A stretch of 15,416 nucleotides of DNA from JAICWY01 sp964531205 (GTDB lineage Bacteria > Vulcanimicrobiota > Vulcanimicrobiia > Vulcanimicrobiales > Vulcanimicrobiaceae), in NCBI GenBank assembly GCA_964531205.1, contig CAZHGH010000074.1, forward strand, positions 1-15,416. Reading direction: 5' to 3'. Shown one piece after another: positions 6,034 to 13,871 of the stretch. Each line of letters begins with the position of its first letter. Position 1 is the first letter of the stretch. The notes under the pieces are model-generated. The model worked only from the letters and a program-made list of their open reading frames with translations, made no database searches and had not been told where the DNA came from. Made by a program: the position numbers and the translations under genes.

Positions 6034-7362
6034 ATGGTCCTGCAGCAAAACGAACGTTTTGCCTCGCGCGATCCGAATACGCGTATCGCTGCGGCGATAC
6101 TTCGTTTGATCTTCGGCGATCGTTACGCGCAGCGTTTTTCGATCCGGCTGTGGGACGGCACGATCGTTCCGGCCGCGGAGACGAATGCGTTCACGTTGCT
6201 GGTGAACGATCCAGGCGCACTGCGTACCGCGTTTAAGCCGCCCGTCGATCTCAATGCCGGACGCGCTTTCACCGCCGGACTCCTGGACGTGGAGGGTAAC
6301 GTTGAAGCGGCAGTCGACGAACTGTTGCATGCTGTGGAGCGGCCGTCGGCAGCACTTCTGGTGCAACTCTCACTGTTGCTGCGCCGGTTGCCGGCGGCGC
6401 CGTTGCCGGATCTGCGCGAAGCACGCTTACGCGGAAGGCGGCATTCGCTCCAGCGCGATCGCGCGGCCATCGGCTTTCATTACGATCAGCCGGTCGAATT
6501 TTACCGGACGTTCTTGGACCGCAACTTAGTATACTCGTGCGCGTATTGGGACGAGGGCGTAGAGACACTCGACGAAGCGCAAATCGCGAAAATTGAATAT
6601 TCTCTTCGAAAATTGCGTCTGAACCCCGGCGAGCGCCTGCTCGACATCGGCTGCGGCTGGGGCGCTTTGGTCGTGCACGCGGCGAAAAAGTTCGGCGCGT
6701 ACGTGTTGGGCGTTACGCTGAGCGAGCGGCAAATAGAAGAAGCGCAACGCCGTATCAACGCGGCGGGCGTGGGTGAACGCGCGCGTGTCGAACGATGGGA
6801 TTACCGTCAATTGCCGGAGACGACGTTCGATAAGATTGTCAGTATCGGCATGGTCGAACATGTCGGCCGCGATCGGTTGCCGGAGTATTTCGCCGGCGCG
6901 TACCGCTTACTCAAACCGGGCGGATTGTTCCTCAATCACGGTATCGCTAATCAAAACCCCGCGATAAAAGACGGCAAAGCGTCGGGCTTCATGGGAAGCT
7001 TCATCTTCCCGGACGGTGAATTGGTCAACATATCGGATGCGTTGCAATTTGCCGAACGAGCGGGCTTCGAAATCCGCGACGTCGAGAACCTGCGCGAGCA
7101 TTACATGCGAACGTTGCGCGTCTGGGTCAAAAACATCGAGCGCAACCGGGAAGTCGCAACGGCTGCAGCGGGAGAGCAATCGTATCGCGCTTGGCGATTA
7201 TATATGGCGGGCAGCGCGCAAGGCTTCCGGACCGGCCGAATGGGGTTGTTCCAATCGCTGCTTGCGAAACCGGAGAAGGACGGCGGTGTGCCGCTTTTCG
7301 CTACGCGCCGCGATCTTTACAATGCGAACAGCGACCGTGCAAACTCAACACTACTTCGGTGA
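6034..7362 (+). CDS. cfa: Cyclopropane-fatty-acyl-phospholipid synthase
   Basis: The 442-residue protein uses S-adenosylmethionine to add a methylene bridge to unsaturated acyl chains of membrane phospholipids. An N-terminal lipid-binding domain of about 140 residues precedes a Rossmann methyltransferase domain. The SAM loop is LDIGCGWG (203-210), after FHYD (148-151) and YSCAYW (167-172). By hand alignment with E. coli Cfa the bicarbonate-site residues are present: C169, E275 in GMVEHVG, H302 and I304 in NHGI, and Y357 in EHYMRTL. The non-essential cysteine of the E. coli FPNGC segment is Glu here (FPDGE). A GGGAGGG sequence lies upstream of ATG 6034 at an unusually long 12-13 bases. Its last 62 bases overlap the convergent Fur-family gene. 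It is a peripheral enzyme on the inner face of the membrane. Confidence 0.93.
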   Translation: MVLQQNERFASRDPNTRIAAAILRLIFGDRYAQRFSIRLWDGTIVPAAETNAFTLLVNDPGALRTAFKPPVDLNAGRAFTAGLLDVEGNVEAAVDELLHAVERPSAALLVQLSLLLRRLPAAPLPDLREARLRGRRHSLQRDRAAIGFHYDQPVEFYRTFLDRNLVYSCAYWDEGVETLDEAQIAKIEYSLRKLRLNPGERLLDIGCGWGALVVHAAKKFGAYVLGVTLSERQIEEAQRRINAAGVGERARVERWDYRQLPETTFDKIVSIGMVEHVGRDRLPEYFAGAYRLLKPGGLFLNHGIANQNPAIKDGKASGFMGSFIFPDGELVNISDALQFAERAGFEIRDVENLREHYMRTLRVWVKNIERNREVATAAAGEQSYRAWRLYMAGSAQGFRTGRMGLFQSLLAKPEKDGGVPLFATRRDLYNANSDRANSTLLR

Positions 7363-7708
7363 CTTCGGCGCTGTGTTTGCTCGCGAGTTCGGCTATCGTT
7401 TTCGGTGTGATGGTATACGCCACGTCCTCGACTTCGCCGCAGACGTTGCAGCGAAAATGCGCGTGGGCCGGAGCAGCCGGTTCGTAAAAGGCGTTGTCCG
7501 CACCGGGAAGTTGAATTTCAGAGACCATGCCGAGATCGCGCAAACGCGCAAGCGCGCGGTACACCGTCGTCTCGCCGATACCGGGTTGGCGCTGCTTCGC
7601 AAGCGCGTATACGTCCGCGACGGACAAATGCGTGCCCGGATCCTGCGCGCTTACGATTTCGTATATCAGCTGATAGTTTTTGGCTAGGGTCTTCACGTCT
7701 CGCGCCAT
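7301..7708 (-). CDS. Fur/PerR-family metal-dependent transcriptional repressor
   Basis: The 135-residue protein has the Fur layout: a winged helix with LSVADVYALAKQ and ETTVYRALARLRDLGMV (about 28-62), then a dimerisation domain. Two CxxC pairs (C87/C90 and C127/C130) form the structural zinc site. By hand alignment the regulatory metal ligands would be H27, E76, H82, H84 and D95. Glu at the first acidic position is Fur-like, and Asp at the last resembles the PerR residue tied to peroxide sensing, so I leave the subtype open. A TACAAT -10-like box overlaps ATG 7708. Transcription would then start inside the listed frame, and the true start may be GTG 7696, which keeps the whole domain. It is divergent from the kinase gene across a palindrome and convergent with cfa. 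Confidence 0.88.
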   Translation of the reverse strand: MARDVKTLAKNYQLIYEIVSAQDPGTHLSVADVYALAKQRQPGIGETTVYRALARLRDLGMVSEIQLPGADNAFYEPAAPAHAHFRCNVCGEVEDVAYTITPKTIAELASKHSAEVTEVVLSLHGRCSHCKDRGA

Positions 7709-7712
7709 TGTA

Positions 7713-7724
7713 TCACAAATGTGA
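7713..7724. promoter_or_regulatory. Palindromic operator TCACA-AA-TGTGA
   Basis: A perfect inverted repeat with 5-bp arms and a 2-bp centre lies in the 12-bp gap between the Fur-family and kinase genes and overlaps the kinase start codon. On the minus strand it immediately precedes the TACAAT box. A site here could control both genes; autoregulation by the Fur-family protein is the simplest guess, although the sequence is not a classical Fur or Per box. Confidence 0.45.
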
Positions 7725-8206
7725 AAACGGCTTTCAACTTTGCCGTCACCGGCACGGTTAATTCCGGGAAAAGTACGCTTGCCCGCCGTCTAGCCGAAGA
7801 AGCAGGCGCAGTGCTGTTGAGCTCGGACGACATTCGAGCAGGGCTTTCTAACCGCCAGCGACGCCATGGGGCTCGCGTCTTCGAGGCTCTACACGAGCAG
7901 CTGAAGGCAGCGCTCGAGGACGGCCGGCCGGTCGTGCTCGACTCCACGGGCATGAGTTCCCGGTTCCGAACCATCCTCCGCATCCACCGCGCCTCGTTCT
8001 ACCATATACATCTACTCTTGGAAGACCCGAAGTGCTTTGAGGAACGCGAGCGTGCGCGTACCGACCGTCCCAATCAGAAGCCTATACCGCGTGCAGCCTT
8101 CTTGCGCTCGAACCGGATCGTGTTTGCTCAGCCCCCCGACCTCACCATTACGACCGATGTCTTGACGCCCGAGCAGGTGTATGACTTGGCGAGCAGGCCC
8201 TCTTGA
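7721..8206 (+). CDS. Small P-loop kinase (AAA_33 / zeta-toxin-like fold)
   Basis: The 161-residue protein begins almost at once with a Walker A motif, GTVNSGKST (11-19), followed by SSDDIRAGL (34-42), VVLDSTGMSSRFR (71-83) with a Walker-B-like D74, and an arginine-rich lid RERARTDRP. These are the marks of AAA_33 nucleotide or small-molecule kinases, a group that includes polynucleotide kinase-like and chloramphenicol-phosphotransferase-like enzymes. The acceptor substrate is unknown. GTG 7721 is chosen because only seven residues precede the first beta strand's end and no upstream start exists beyond the palindrome. No Shine-Dalgarno is present, so translation may be leaderless. No antitoxin gene is next to it, so I do not call it a zeta toxin. 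The padR promoter overlaps its stop codon. Confidence 0.8.
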   Translation: MKTAFNFAVTGTVNSGKSTLARRLAEEAGAVLLSSDDIRAGLSNRQRRHGARVFEALHEQLKAALEDGRPVVLDSTGMSSRFRTILRIHRASFYHIHLLLEDPKCFEERERARTDRPNQKPIPRAAFLRSNRIVFAQPPDLTITTDVLTPEQVYDLASRPS

Positions 8207-8230
8207 TGATTGCGACATTTCTGCTATATT
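8203..8230 (+). promoter_or_regulatory. Promoter of the padR / beta-oxidation operon
   Basis: TTGATG (8203-8208) and TATATT (8225-8230) are 16 bp apart, with TG one base before the -10 box (extended -10). The -10 ends 10 bases before ATG 8241, so the leader is expected to be only a few bases long and there is no ribosome site in it. The box overlaps the end of the kinase gene. An AT-rich stretch around it is a likely PadR target. Confidence 0.55.
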
Positions 8231-8240
8231 AATTCTATCA

Positions 8241-8624
8241 ATGCGCGCTTCGAATATGGCCGCCCGGGCCGCTGAAGAGGTTCTGCGCGGGCCGGTCAAG
8301 TCCAAGACGGTCCTGCCCGTGCTCGTGCTGCACTTGTTGGAAGAGCGGCCCGACCACGGCCTCTCGCTTATGCAGCGCATCGAAGCCCTTTGCGGCGGCC
8401 TGCTCGCCGTGAACACGAACACCGTCTATCCGCTCCTGCGCCGGCTGGAAGAGCGTGGCTTTGTCACCGGTCAATGGGAGCACCCCACCAAACGCTCGCG
8501 TCGTCTCTATCACATAACGCCCGCCGGACGCGAACGCCTCGCGCGTATTAAAGCCAACATGTTGCCGTATTTGCAGATGCTCTCGGACTCCGTACAGCGT
8601 CTGCGTCACGAGCTTTACGTATAA
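8241..8624 (+). CDS. PadR-family transcriptional regulator
   Basis: The 127-residue protein contains the PadR winged helix: VLPVLVLHLLEERPDHGLSLMQRIEAL, then the recognition region VNTNTVYPLLRRLEERGFV, and the wing ending in RRLYHITPAGRERL. A short C-terminal helix (about 25 residues) completes a subfamily-1-size PadR for dimerisation. ATG 8241 is preferred over the longer frame from 8181, since the extra 20 residues overlap the kinase gene and lie upstream of the promoter. Its stop is 18 bp before the acyl-CoA dehydrogenase start on the same strand, with no terminator between them. I infer that it autoregulates and controls the beta-oxidation operon, possibly in response to an acyl-CoA or similar ligand; the ligand cannot be read from the sequence. 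Confidence 0.88.
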   Translation: MRASNMAARAAEEVLRGPVKSKTVLPVLVLHLLEERPDHGLSLMQRIEALCGGLLAVNTNTVYPLLRRLEERGFVTGQWEHPTKRSRRLYHITPAGRERLARIKANMLPYLQMLSDSVQRLRHELYV

Positions 8625-8642
8625 GCGGAAAGAGTTGAACCG

Positions 8643-10454
8643 ATGAGTAGCTATCAGGCGCCGTTGCGCGACATGCAATTCGTCTTGCGCGAACTTGCGG
8701 GACTCGAAGAAGTTGCGAAACTTCCGGGTTACGAAGACACCGTCGACGTTGCGGACGCAATTCTCGAAGAAGCTGCAACGTTTGCGAGCGAAGTGCTCGA
8801 CCCGATCAATCAGGTCGGCGACAAGGAAGGCTGCACGTGGAAAGACGGCAACGTCACTACGCCAAAGGGCTTTAAAGAGGCGTACGCGCAGTTCGCGAAA
8901 GCCGGTTGGATCGGTTTGCCGGTTCCGCCGGAATACGGTGGGCAAGGGCTCCCGTCGCTTATGCTTGGGCCGACGCTCGAAATGTGGAACGCTGCGAACA
9001 TCGGCTTCGCGAATGGTCCGCTGCTCAATCAAGGCGCGATCGAAGCGATCGAACTCGTCGGTTCGCAGGAGCAGAAGAACCTCTACATTCCGAAGCTCGT
9101 AGATGGGACTTGGACGGGAACGATGTGCTTGACGGAGCCGCAGGCGGGTTCCGATCTCGCGCAAGTTCGCACGAAGGCCGTTCCCAGCGGCGATCATTAT
9201 CTGCTCACCGGACAGAAAATTTTCATTACGTTCGGCGAGCATGATATGGCCGAGAATATCATTCACCTGGTGCTCGCGCGTCTTCCCGGCGCGCCCGAAG
9301 GAACGAAGGGCATCTCGCTCTTCATCGTTCCGAAGTTCTTGGTGAACGCGGACGGTTCGCTTGGCGCGCGTAACGATATGATTTGCGCCGGCATCGAGCA
9401 CAAGATGGGCATCAACGGCAACCCGACGTGCACGATGAACTTGGGCGAAAGCACCGGCGCCGTCGGCTACCTCGTCGGCGAGCCGAACGAAGGCCTCAAG
9501 TACATGTTCATCATGATGAACGCGGCGCGCTTTAGCGTGGGCGTTCAAGGCCTTGCGCTTGCGGATCGCGCCTATCAAAGCGCGCTGCAATACGCGAAGG
9601 AACGCGTGCAGTTCCGCGATGTCGCATCCCGTTCGCCGGAACCCAAGCGCATCATCGAGCATCCCGACGTGCGGCGCATGCTCATGTGGATGAAGTCGCA
9701 GAACGAAGCGATGCGCGCACTGTCGTATGTCACCGCTGCCTCGCTCGATCTCTCGCACAAACATCCCGATGAGAAAGTTCGCAAAGAGCACAAGGCGTTC
9801 GTGGAGCTCATGATTCCGGTCGTCAAAGGCTGGTGCACGGAAACGGCGATCGATGTGTGCTCCAATGCTCTGCAGGTCTTCGGCGGCATCGGCTATATCG
9901 AGGAGACCGGCATCGCGCAGCAATACCGCGACGTGCGCATCACGACGATTTACGAAGGCACGACCGGCATTCAAGCGCTGGACCTCGTCGGCCGTAAACT
10001 CGCGCAAGACATGGGCGCGACGGCGACGCGCGTCATCAAACAGATGCAAGATGCGGTCGCATCGGCTACGAGCGAAGAACTCAAGCCGATTGCCGATTCG
10101 CTGAGCAAAGCCATCGCCGCGCTGGCTGAAACCTCGCAGTTCATCGGCATGAGCGCGATGGGCGATCTGCGCAAAGCGGTCGCGTGCAGCGTTCCCTATC
10201 TCAAACTCTGGGGCATCACGGCCGGTGGCTGGCAGATGCTGCGAGCGGCGCAAATCGCGGCGGAAAAAATTGCCGCCGGCGATTCTGAGTCTGAATTCTA
10301 CAAGGCAAAAATTGCGACGGCGACATTTTACGCGACGCACGTTCTCACGCAAGCGGCGTGGTTCAAGCGTGAAATTATCGACGGCTCCGGCGACGTCATG
10401 GCGCTGACCGAATCTCAATTCGATCTCGACCGCAAAGCGGCAGTGGTAGCATGA
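8643..10454 (+). CDS. Long-form acyl-CoA dehydrogenase (PF12418/PF12806 type)
   Basis: The 603-residue FAD enzyme catalyses the first beta-oxidation step, acyl-CoA to trans-2-enoyl-CoA, passing electrons to ETF. An extra N-terminal segment (MSSYQAPLRDMQFVLREL) precedes the usual helical domain. The FAD/substrate signature CLTEPQAGSD is at 162-171 and GGIGYIEE at 414-421. The catalytic base is most likely E438 in YEGTTGIQ. About 150 extra C-terminal residues correspond to the acyl-CoA dehydrogenase C-terminal-like domain. At about 600 residues it belongs to the long family that includes methylmercaptopropionyl-CoA dehydrogenase (DmdC) and many medium/long-chain enzymes. The beta-oxidation neighbours argue for fatty acyl-CoA here. 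Its TGA overlaps the next ATG by four bases (ATGA), implying translational coupling. No ETF or acyl-CoA ligase gene is in the window. Confidence 0.93.
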   Translation: MSSYQAPLRDMQFVLRELAGLEEVAKLPGYEDTVDVADAILEEAATFASEVLDPINQVGDKEGCTWKDGNVTTPKGFKEAYAQFAKAGWIGLPVPPEYGGQGLPSLMLGPTLEMWNAANIGFANGPLLNQGAIEAIELVGSQEQKNLYIPKLVDGTWTGTMCLTEPQAGSDLAQVRTKAVPSGDHYLLTGQKIFITFGEHDMAENIIHLVLARLPGAPEGTKGISLFIVPKFLVNADGSLGARNDMICAGIEHKMGINGNPTCTMNLGESTGAVGYLVGEPNEGLKYMFIMMNAARFSVGVQGLALADRAYQSALQYAKERVQFRDVASRSPEPKRIIEHPDVRRMLMWMKSQNEAMRALSYVTAASLDLSHKHPDEKVRKEHKAFVELMIPVVKGWCTETAIDVCSNALQVFGGIGYIEETGIAQQYRDVRITTIYEGTTGIQALDLVGRKLAQDMGATATRVIKQMQDAVASATSEELKPIADSLSKAIAALAETSQFIGMSAMGDLRKAVACSVPYLKLWGITAGGWQMLRAAQIAAEKIAAGDSESEFYKAKIATATFYATHVLTQAAWFKREIIDGSGDVMALTESQFDLDRKAAVVA

Positions 10455-12511
10455 TAAAGGTAATCACCCTCGATAATCCGCCGGTCAACGCGCTTTCGTT
10501 CGCGTATTCCGGGCAGTTGCTCAAAGAAATCGAAGCGGCCGAAAACGATTCGGCGGTCAACGCCGTCGTCATCACCGGCGCCAACGATTTCTTTAGCGCC
10601 GGCGCGGACGTGAACGACTTCGCGACCGAACCGGATCCCGACGCAAAGAACGTTCGCGACGTGATCGCGGCGATCGAGCGCAGCAAGAAAATATATATCG
10701 CGGCAATCGACGGTACGTGCATGGGCGGCGGCCTCGAACTGGCGCTCGCGTGCGATTACCGCATTGCGACGGAACGTTCGAAGTTGGGGTTGCCGGAAAT
10801 CAAACTTGGTTTGCTCCCCGGTGCCGGCGGAACGCAGCGTTTGCCGCGCGTCATCGGTGCGCAAGACGCACTGCAAATGATGCTCAAGGGCGAGACCGTT
10901 AAAGCGCAAGATGCAAAGAAAAAGGGCCTCGTCGACGAGGTTGTCTCAGGCAATGTTGTTGAGGCGGCGCAGAACTACGCAGACAAACCGAAGCGTCGCG
11001 TAAGCGAAATGAAAGTCTCACTGCAAGGTCTTCCGGCAAACGCCGTGCCCTTTGTCATCGCGCAAGCGCACAAGATGTGCCCGCCCGAAGAGAACGGCGG
11101 TTTCGCTGCACACAAACTCGTGGATGCGGTGCAAGCCGCGTTCGAGTTGCCATTCCCGCGTGGACTTGCTCGCGAAGCGCGACTCTTCGACGAACTCGTG
11201 CGATCCGAGCCATCGTTGGCGCTACGTCATATCTTCTTCGCCGAGCGCGAGCTTTCGAAGGTTCCCGGTTTGCCTGCTGCAACTCCAAAAGAGATTAAAA
11301 AAGCGGGCGTGATCGGCGGCGGTACGATGGGCACCGGCATTGCGATTACGTTTGCTAACGCGGACATTCCGGTAACGGTCATCGAGCCGAACGCGGAGCA
11401 GATTGAAAAAGCGCGGCAGATGGTGTTCGGCATGTTCATGTATCAAGTGCAGAAAGGCCGTCTGACGCAGGAAGAAGCGTGGAAGCGCGGACAATCGATC
11501 GTTTTCACCGACGATTTCACCGAACTTGCGGATGCCGATGTCGTGATCGAAGCAGTCTTCGAGAACATGGACGTCAAGAAAGAAGTCTTCTCGAAGCTCG
11601 ACGCGATCGTCAAGCCGGATGCGATTCTCGCCTCGAATACGTCGACGCTCGATATCGACGAGATGGCTGCAGTCACGAAGCGCGCCGACAAGTTCGTCGG
11701 ATTGCATTTCTTTGCACCGGCGAACATCATGAAACTGCTCGAGATCGTACGGGGCAAAGACACGTCACCTGAAACCCTGGCAACGGCGTTCAAACTCGGC
11801 AAGACGTTACGCAAAGTCGCCGTGCTTTCCGCGAACGCATTCGGTTTCATCGGCAATCGCATGCTGTTCGATTACGCGCGTGAAGCCGTCGGTTTGGCGG
11901 AAGAAGGCGTGCCGCCGTATCGCATCGATGCCGCGATGAAGAACTTCGGCTTTGCCATGGGACCGTTCGCGATGTTCGATCTTTCGGGCGTCGACGTGTT
12001 CTGGCACATTCAGCAAGCGCGTCCGGACATGGGCGCCGGACGCACGAAGATCGTCGAGCGCATGTACGAAGCAAAACGTCTCGGGCAAAAAACCGGCAAA
12101 GGCTTCTACAAATACGATCCCGGCGTCGGCAAAGGCCGCGAAGCAATTCGCGACGAGGAAGTCGAGGCACTTTTCAGAGAGGTCGCCGCCGAAGCGGGCA
12201 TCGCGCAAAACCCGAACGTCAGCGATGAAGAGATCGTCAAACGTTTGACGCACGCGCTCATCGACGTCGGGGCGGATCTTTTAGACAAAAAGGTCGCGCT
12301 GCGTCCGGGCGACATCGACATCGTCTACGTCTATGGCTACGGCTTCCCGCCGCATCATGGCGGCCCGATGTGGTACGGCCACGAGATCGGCTACAAAGAC
12401 GTTTATGAAAAGGAAACCCCTCGACAAGCTCGGGGTCCTTCGACGAAGCCCTGCCCTGAGGAATCGAAGGGTCAGGATGACAAAGTGAAAGAGGAGTTAA
12501 TCAATGCGTGA
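10451..12511 (+). CDS. fadJ: Bifunctional enoyl-CoA hydratase / 3-hydroxyacyl-CoA dehydrogenase (FadB/FadJ type), altered C-terminus
   Basis: The 686-residue fusion catalyses the second and third beta-oxidation steps. Residues 1 to about 190 are a crotonase domain with oxyanion-hole segments (SAGADV, CMGGGLEL) and catalytic glutamates E96 and E116 (LPEIKLGLLPGAGGTQRLP). Residues about 283-470 are the NAD-binding dehydrogenase domain with IGGGTMGTG, S395, H419 in GLHFFAPA, E431 and N469. Two C-terminal 3HCDH repeats follow, the second beginning near 575 and reaching GFPPHHGGPMWYG. After VYEKE (about 651-655) the protein no longer looks like the family. It continues through a REP-like repeat (TPRQARGPS and onward) and ends in VKEELINA, so about 40 usual C-terminal residues are missing. 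The start overlaps the previous stop. The stop TGA (12509-12511) lies within the thiolase frame. The symbol reflects family, not proven orthology. Confidence 0.88.
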   Translation: MIKVITLDNPPVNALSFAYSGQLLKEIEAAENDSAVNAVVITGANDFFSAGADVNDFATEPDPDAKNVRDVIAAIERSKKIYIAAIDGTCMGGGLELALACDYRIATERSKLGLPEIKLGLLPGAGGTQRLPRVIGAQDALQMMLKGETVKAQDAKKKGLVDEVVSGNVVEAAQNYADKPKRRVSEMKVSLQGLPANAVPFVIAQAHKMCPPEENGGFAAHKLVDAVQAAFELPFPRGLAREARLFDELVRSEPSLALRHIFFAERELSKVPGLPAATPKEIKKAGVIGGGTMGTGIAITFANADIPVTVIEPNAEQIEKARQMVFGMFMYQVQKGRLTQEEAWKRGQSIVFTDDFTELADADVVIEAVFENMDVKKEVFSKLDAIVKPDAILASNTSTLDIDEMAAVTKRADKFVGLHFFAPANIMKLLEIVRGKDTSPETLATAFKLGKTLRKVAVLSANAFGFIGNRMLFDYAREAVGLAEEGVPPYRIDAAMKNFGFAMGPFAMFDLSGVDVFWHIQQARPDMGAGRTKIVERMYEAKRLGQKTGKGFYKYDPGVGKGREAIRDEEVEALFREVAAEAGIAQNPNVSDEEIVKRLTHALIDVGADLLDKKVALRPGDIDIVYVYGYGFPPHHGGPMWYGHEIGYKDVYEKETPRQARGPSTKPCPEESKGQDDKVKEELINA
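12416..12482. repeat. REP-like palindromic repeat inside the 3' end of the hydratase-dehydrogenase gene
   Basis: The segment contains CCCCTCGACAAGCTCGGGG (an imperfect hairpin) followed by CCTTCGA (12437-12443) and its exact inverse TCGAAGG (12464-12470), and ends in GTCAGGATGACA. Elements of the style CCCTTCGACAAGCTCAGGG...AGGATGACA are familiar dispersed intergenic repeats in many environmental genomes. Here the element is read through in frame and supplies about 22 residues of protein. Confidence 0.7.
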
Positions 12512-12555
12512 GGCGGCCATCGTCTCCGCGGCGCGTACGCCTATCGGTAAGGCAT
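12501..12555 (+). repeat. First copy of a 55-bp duplicated contig end
   Basis: These 55 bases are identical to 12656-12710 and stop exactly at the N run. They contain the GAGGAG-led ATG (12504) and first 17 codons of the thiolase, and the end of the hydratase-dehydrogenase gene. This is an assembly duplicate, not a biological repeat (see the gap entry). Confidence 0.9.
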
Positions 12556-12655
12556 NNNNNNNNNNNNNNNNNNNNNNNNNNNNNNNNNNNNNNNNNNNNN
12601 NNNNNNNNNNNNNNNNNNNNNNNNNNNNNNNNNNNNNNNNNNNNNNNNNNNNNNN
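12556..12655. other. Assembly gap of exactly 100 N, probably artificial
   Basis: The N run has the default length used for gaps of unknown size. The 55 bases before it equal the 55 bases after it, so the two contigs overlap by 55 bp and the true sequence most likely has neither gap nor duplication. Collapsing the copies places the thiolase 7 bases behind GAGGAG (12491-12496) and overlapping the preceding gene's stop. Confidence 0.88.
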
Positions 12656-12658
12656 TCA

Positions 12659-13840
12659 ATGCGTGAGGCGGCCATCGTCTCCGCGGCGCGTACGCCTATC
12701 GGTAAGGCATTTCGCGGCGCGTTCAATCAAACTCACGGCGCAACGCTCGCCGGCCACGTCGTAAAAGCGGCGGTCGAGCGCGCAAACCTCGATCCCGCAG
12801 AAGTAGAGGACGTGGTGTTGGGGGTCGGTTTGCCTGAAGGCGCGACCGGCAACAACCTCGGACGCGTTGCAGCGCTGCGCGCCGGACTTCCGGAAACGGT
12901 TCCGGGCACGACGATCAACCGCTACTGCGCATCGGGGTTACAAGCGATCTCGGTTGCAGCGCAACGGGTGATTGTCGACGGTGCAAACGTCGTCGTTGCC
13001 GGCGGCGCCGAATCGATCAGCATGGTGCAGAACAACATGAATACCGAGTTCTTCACCGAGGATTGGATGCTGCGGCACGAGCCGGATGTGTACATGCCGA
13101 TGCTGCAAACCGCCGACTTCGTTGCAAAAAAGTACAGCGTCTCACGCGAGCGGCAGGACGAATACGCACTGCAAAGCCAGCAGCGCACCGCTCAAGCTCA
13201 AGCCAACGGCGCATTCGACGAAGAGATCGTCGCACTGCCTACCTGGAAGTACGTTGAAGACAAAGAGAGCGGAAACGTACGAGAAGAGATGGTCACGCTT
13301 AATAAGGACGAAGGCAATCGTCCCGATACGACCCTTGAGGGATTGCTCAAGCTGAAAGGCGTGCTCGATCCGAATTCGACGATCACCGCCGGCAATTCAT
13401 CGCAACTCTCCGATGGCGCGGGCGCGGTTGTCGTTATGGATTCGAAGCTGGCGGAGCAGCGCGGTTTGAAGCCGCTCGGCTTCTATCGGGGGATGGTTGT
13501 GGTCGGCAATGCGCCGGGCGAGATGGGTATCGCCCCTGTTTACGCCATTCCGAAGCTGCTCAAGCAGCATAACCTCACGATCGACGACATCGGCTTGTGG
13601 GAGCTTAACGAAGCGTTCGCCGTCCAGACTGTCTATATCCGCGATGCGCTCGGAATTCCGAACGAGCGTTTCAACGTGAATGGCGGCGCAATTTCGATCG
13701 GTCATCCGTACGGTCTGTCCGGCGCCCGCATGGTGATGCATGCCTTAATTGAAGGCCGCAAACGGAACGCAAAGCACGTCGTCGTAACGATGTGTATTGG
13801 CGGCGGCATGGGAGCTGCCGGCCTCTTCGAAGTTGCTTAA
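12659..13840 (+). CDS. fadA: Acetyl-CoA acyltransferase (3-ketoacyl-CoA thiolase)
   Basis: The 393-residue full-length thiolase cleaves 3-ketoacyl-CoA with CoA, closing the beta-oxidation cycle. The nucleophile is C90 in NRYCASGLQAI. NEAFA follows at 317-321, the catalytic histidine is H349 in GHPYGLSG (many homologues have GHPLG), and the second cysteine is C379 in MCIGGGMG. In the assembly this start is separated from its ribosome site by a false gap; the identical ATG at 12504 carries GAGGAG seven bases upstream. After collapsing the 55-bp duplicate, its start overlaps the end of the hydratase-dehydrogenase gene (ATGCGTGA), a coupling typical of FadA/FadB pairs, whose products assemble into a trifunctional complex. 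A strong terminator follows. It could act as a biosynthetic acetyl-CoA acetyltransferase, but context favours degradation. Confidence 0.93.
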   Translation: MREAAIVSAARTPIGKAFRGAFNQTHGATLAGHVVKAAVERANLDPAEVEDVVLGVGLPEGATGNNLGRVAALRAGLPETVPGTTINRYCASGLQAISVAAQRVIVDGANVVVAGGAESISMVQNNMNTEFFTEDWMLRHEPDVYMPMLQTADFVAKKYSVSRERQDEYALQSQQRTAQAQANGAFDEEIVALPTWKYVEDKESGNVREEMVTLNKDEGNRPDTTLEGLLKLKGVLDPNSTITAGNSSQLSDGAGAVVVMDSKLAEQRGLKPLGFYRGMVVVGNAPGEMGIAPVYAIPKLLKQHNLTIDDIGLWELNEAFAVQTVYIRDALGIPNERFNVNGGAISIGHPYGLSGARMVMHALIEGRKRNAKHVVVTMCIGGGMGAAGLFEVA

Positions 13841-13871
13841 GATCTAACGAAGCAGCGATAAAGATCTGCAT

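Noticed and set aside
5803..6366. A 187-codon minus-strand frame across the lipoprotein/cfa divergent region
   Set aside because: It overlaps the starts of two real genes on both sides and its composition is basic and without domain features.
7721..8206. Zeta-type toxin of a toxin-antitoxin module
   Set aside because: The P-loop fold is similar, but no epsilon-like antitoxin gene is adjacent and the protein is shorter than typical zeta toxins.
8238..10418. A 726-codon open frame on the minus strand opposite padR and the acyl-CoA dehydrogenase gene
   Set aside because: It is very rich in Arg, His and Phe, has no recognisable domain, and exactly mirrors two well-supported genes; the codon bias of the sense genes explains the absence of stops.
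12504..12764. An open frame starting at the first thiolase ATG and running through the N gap
   Set aside because: It only exists because 100 N happen to shift the frame; the first 17 codons duplicate the real thiolase start.
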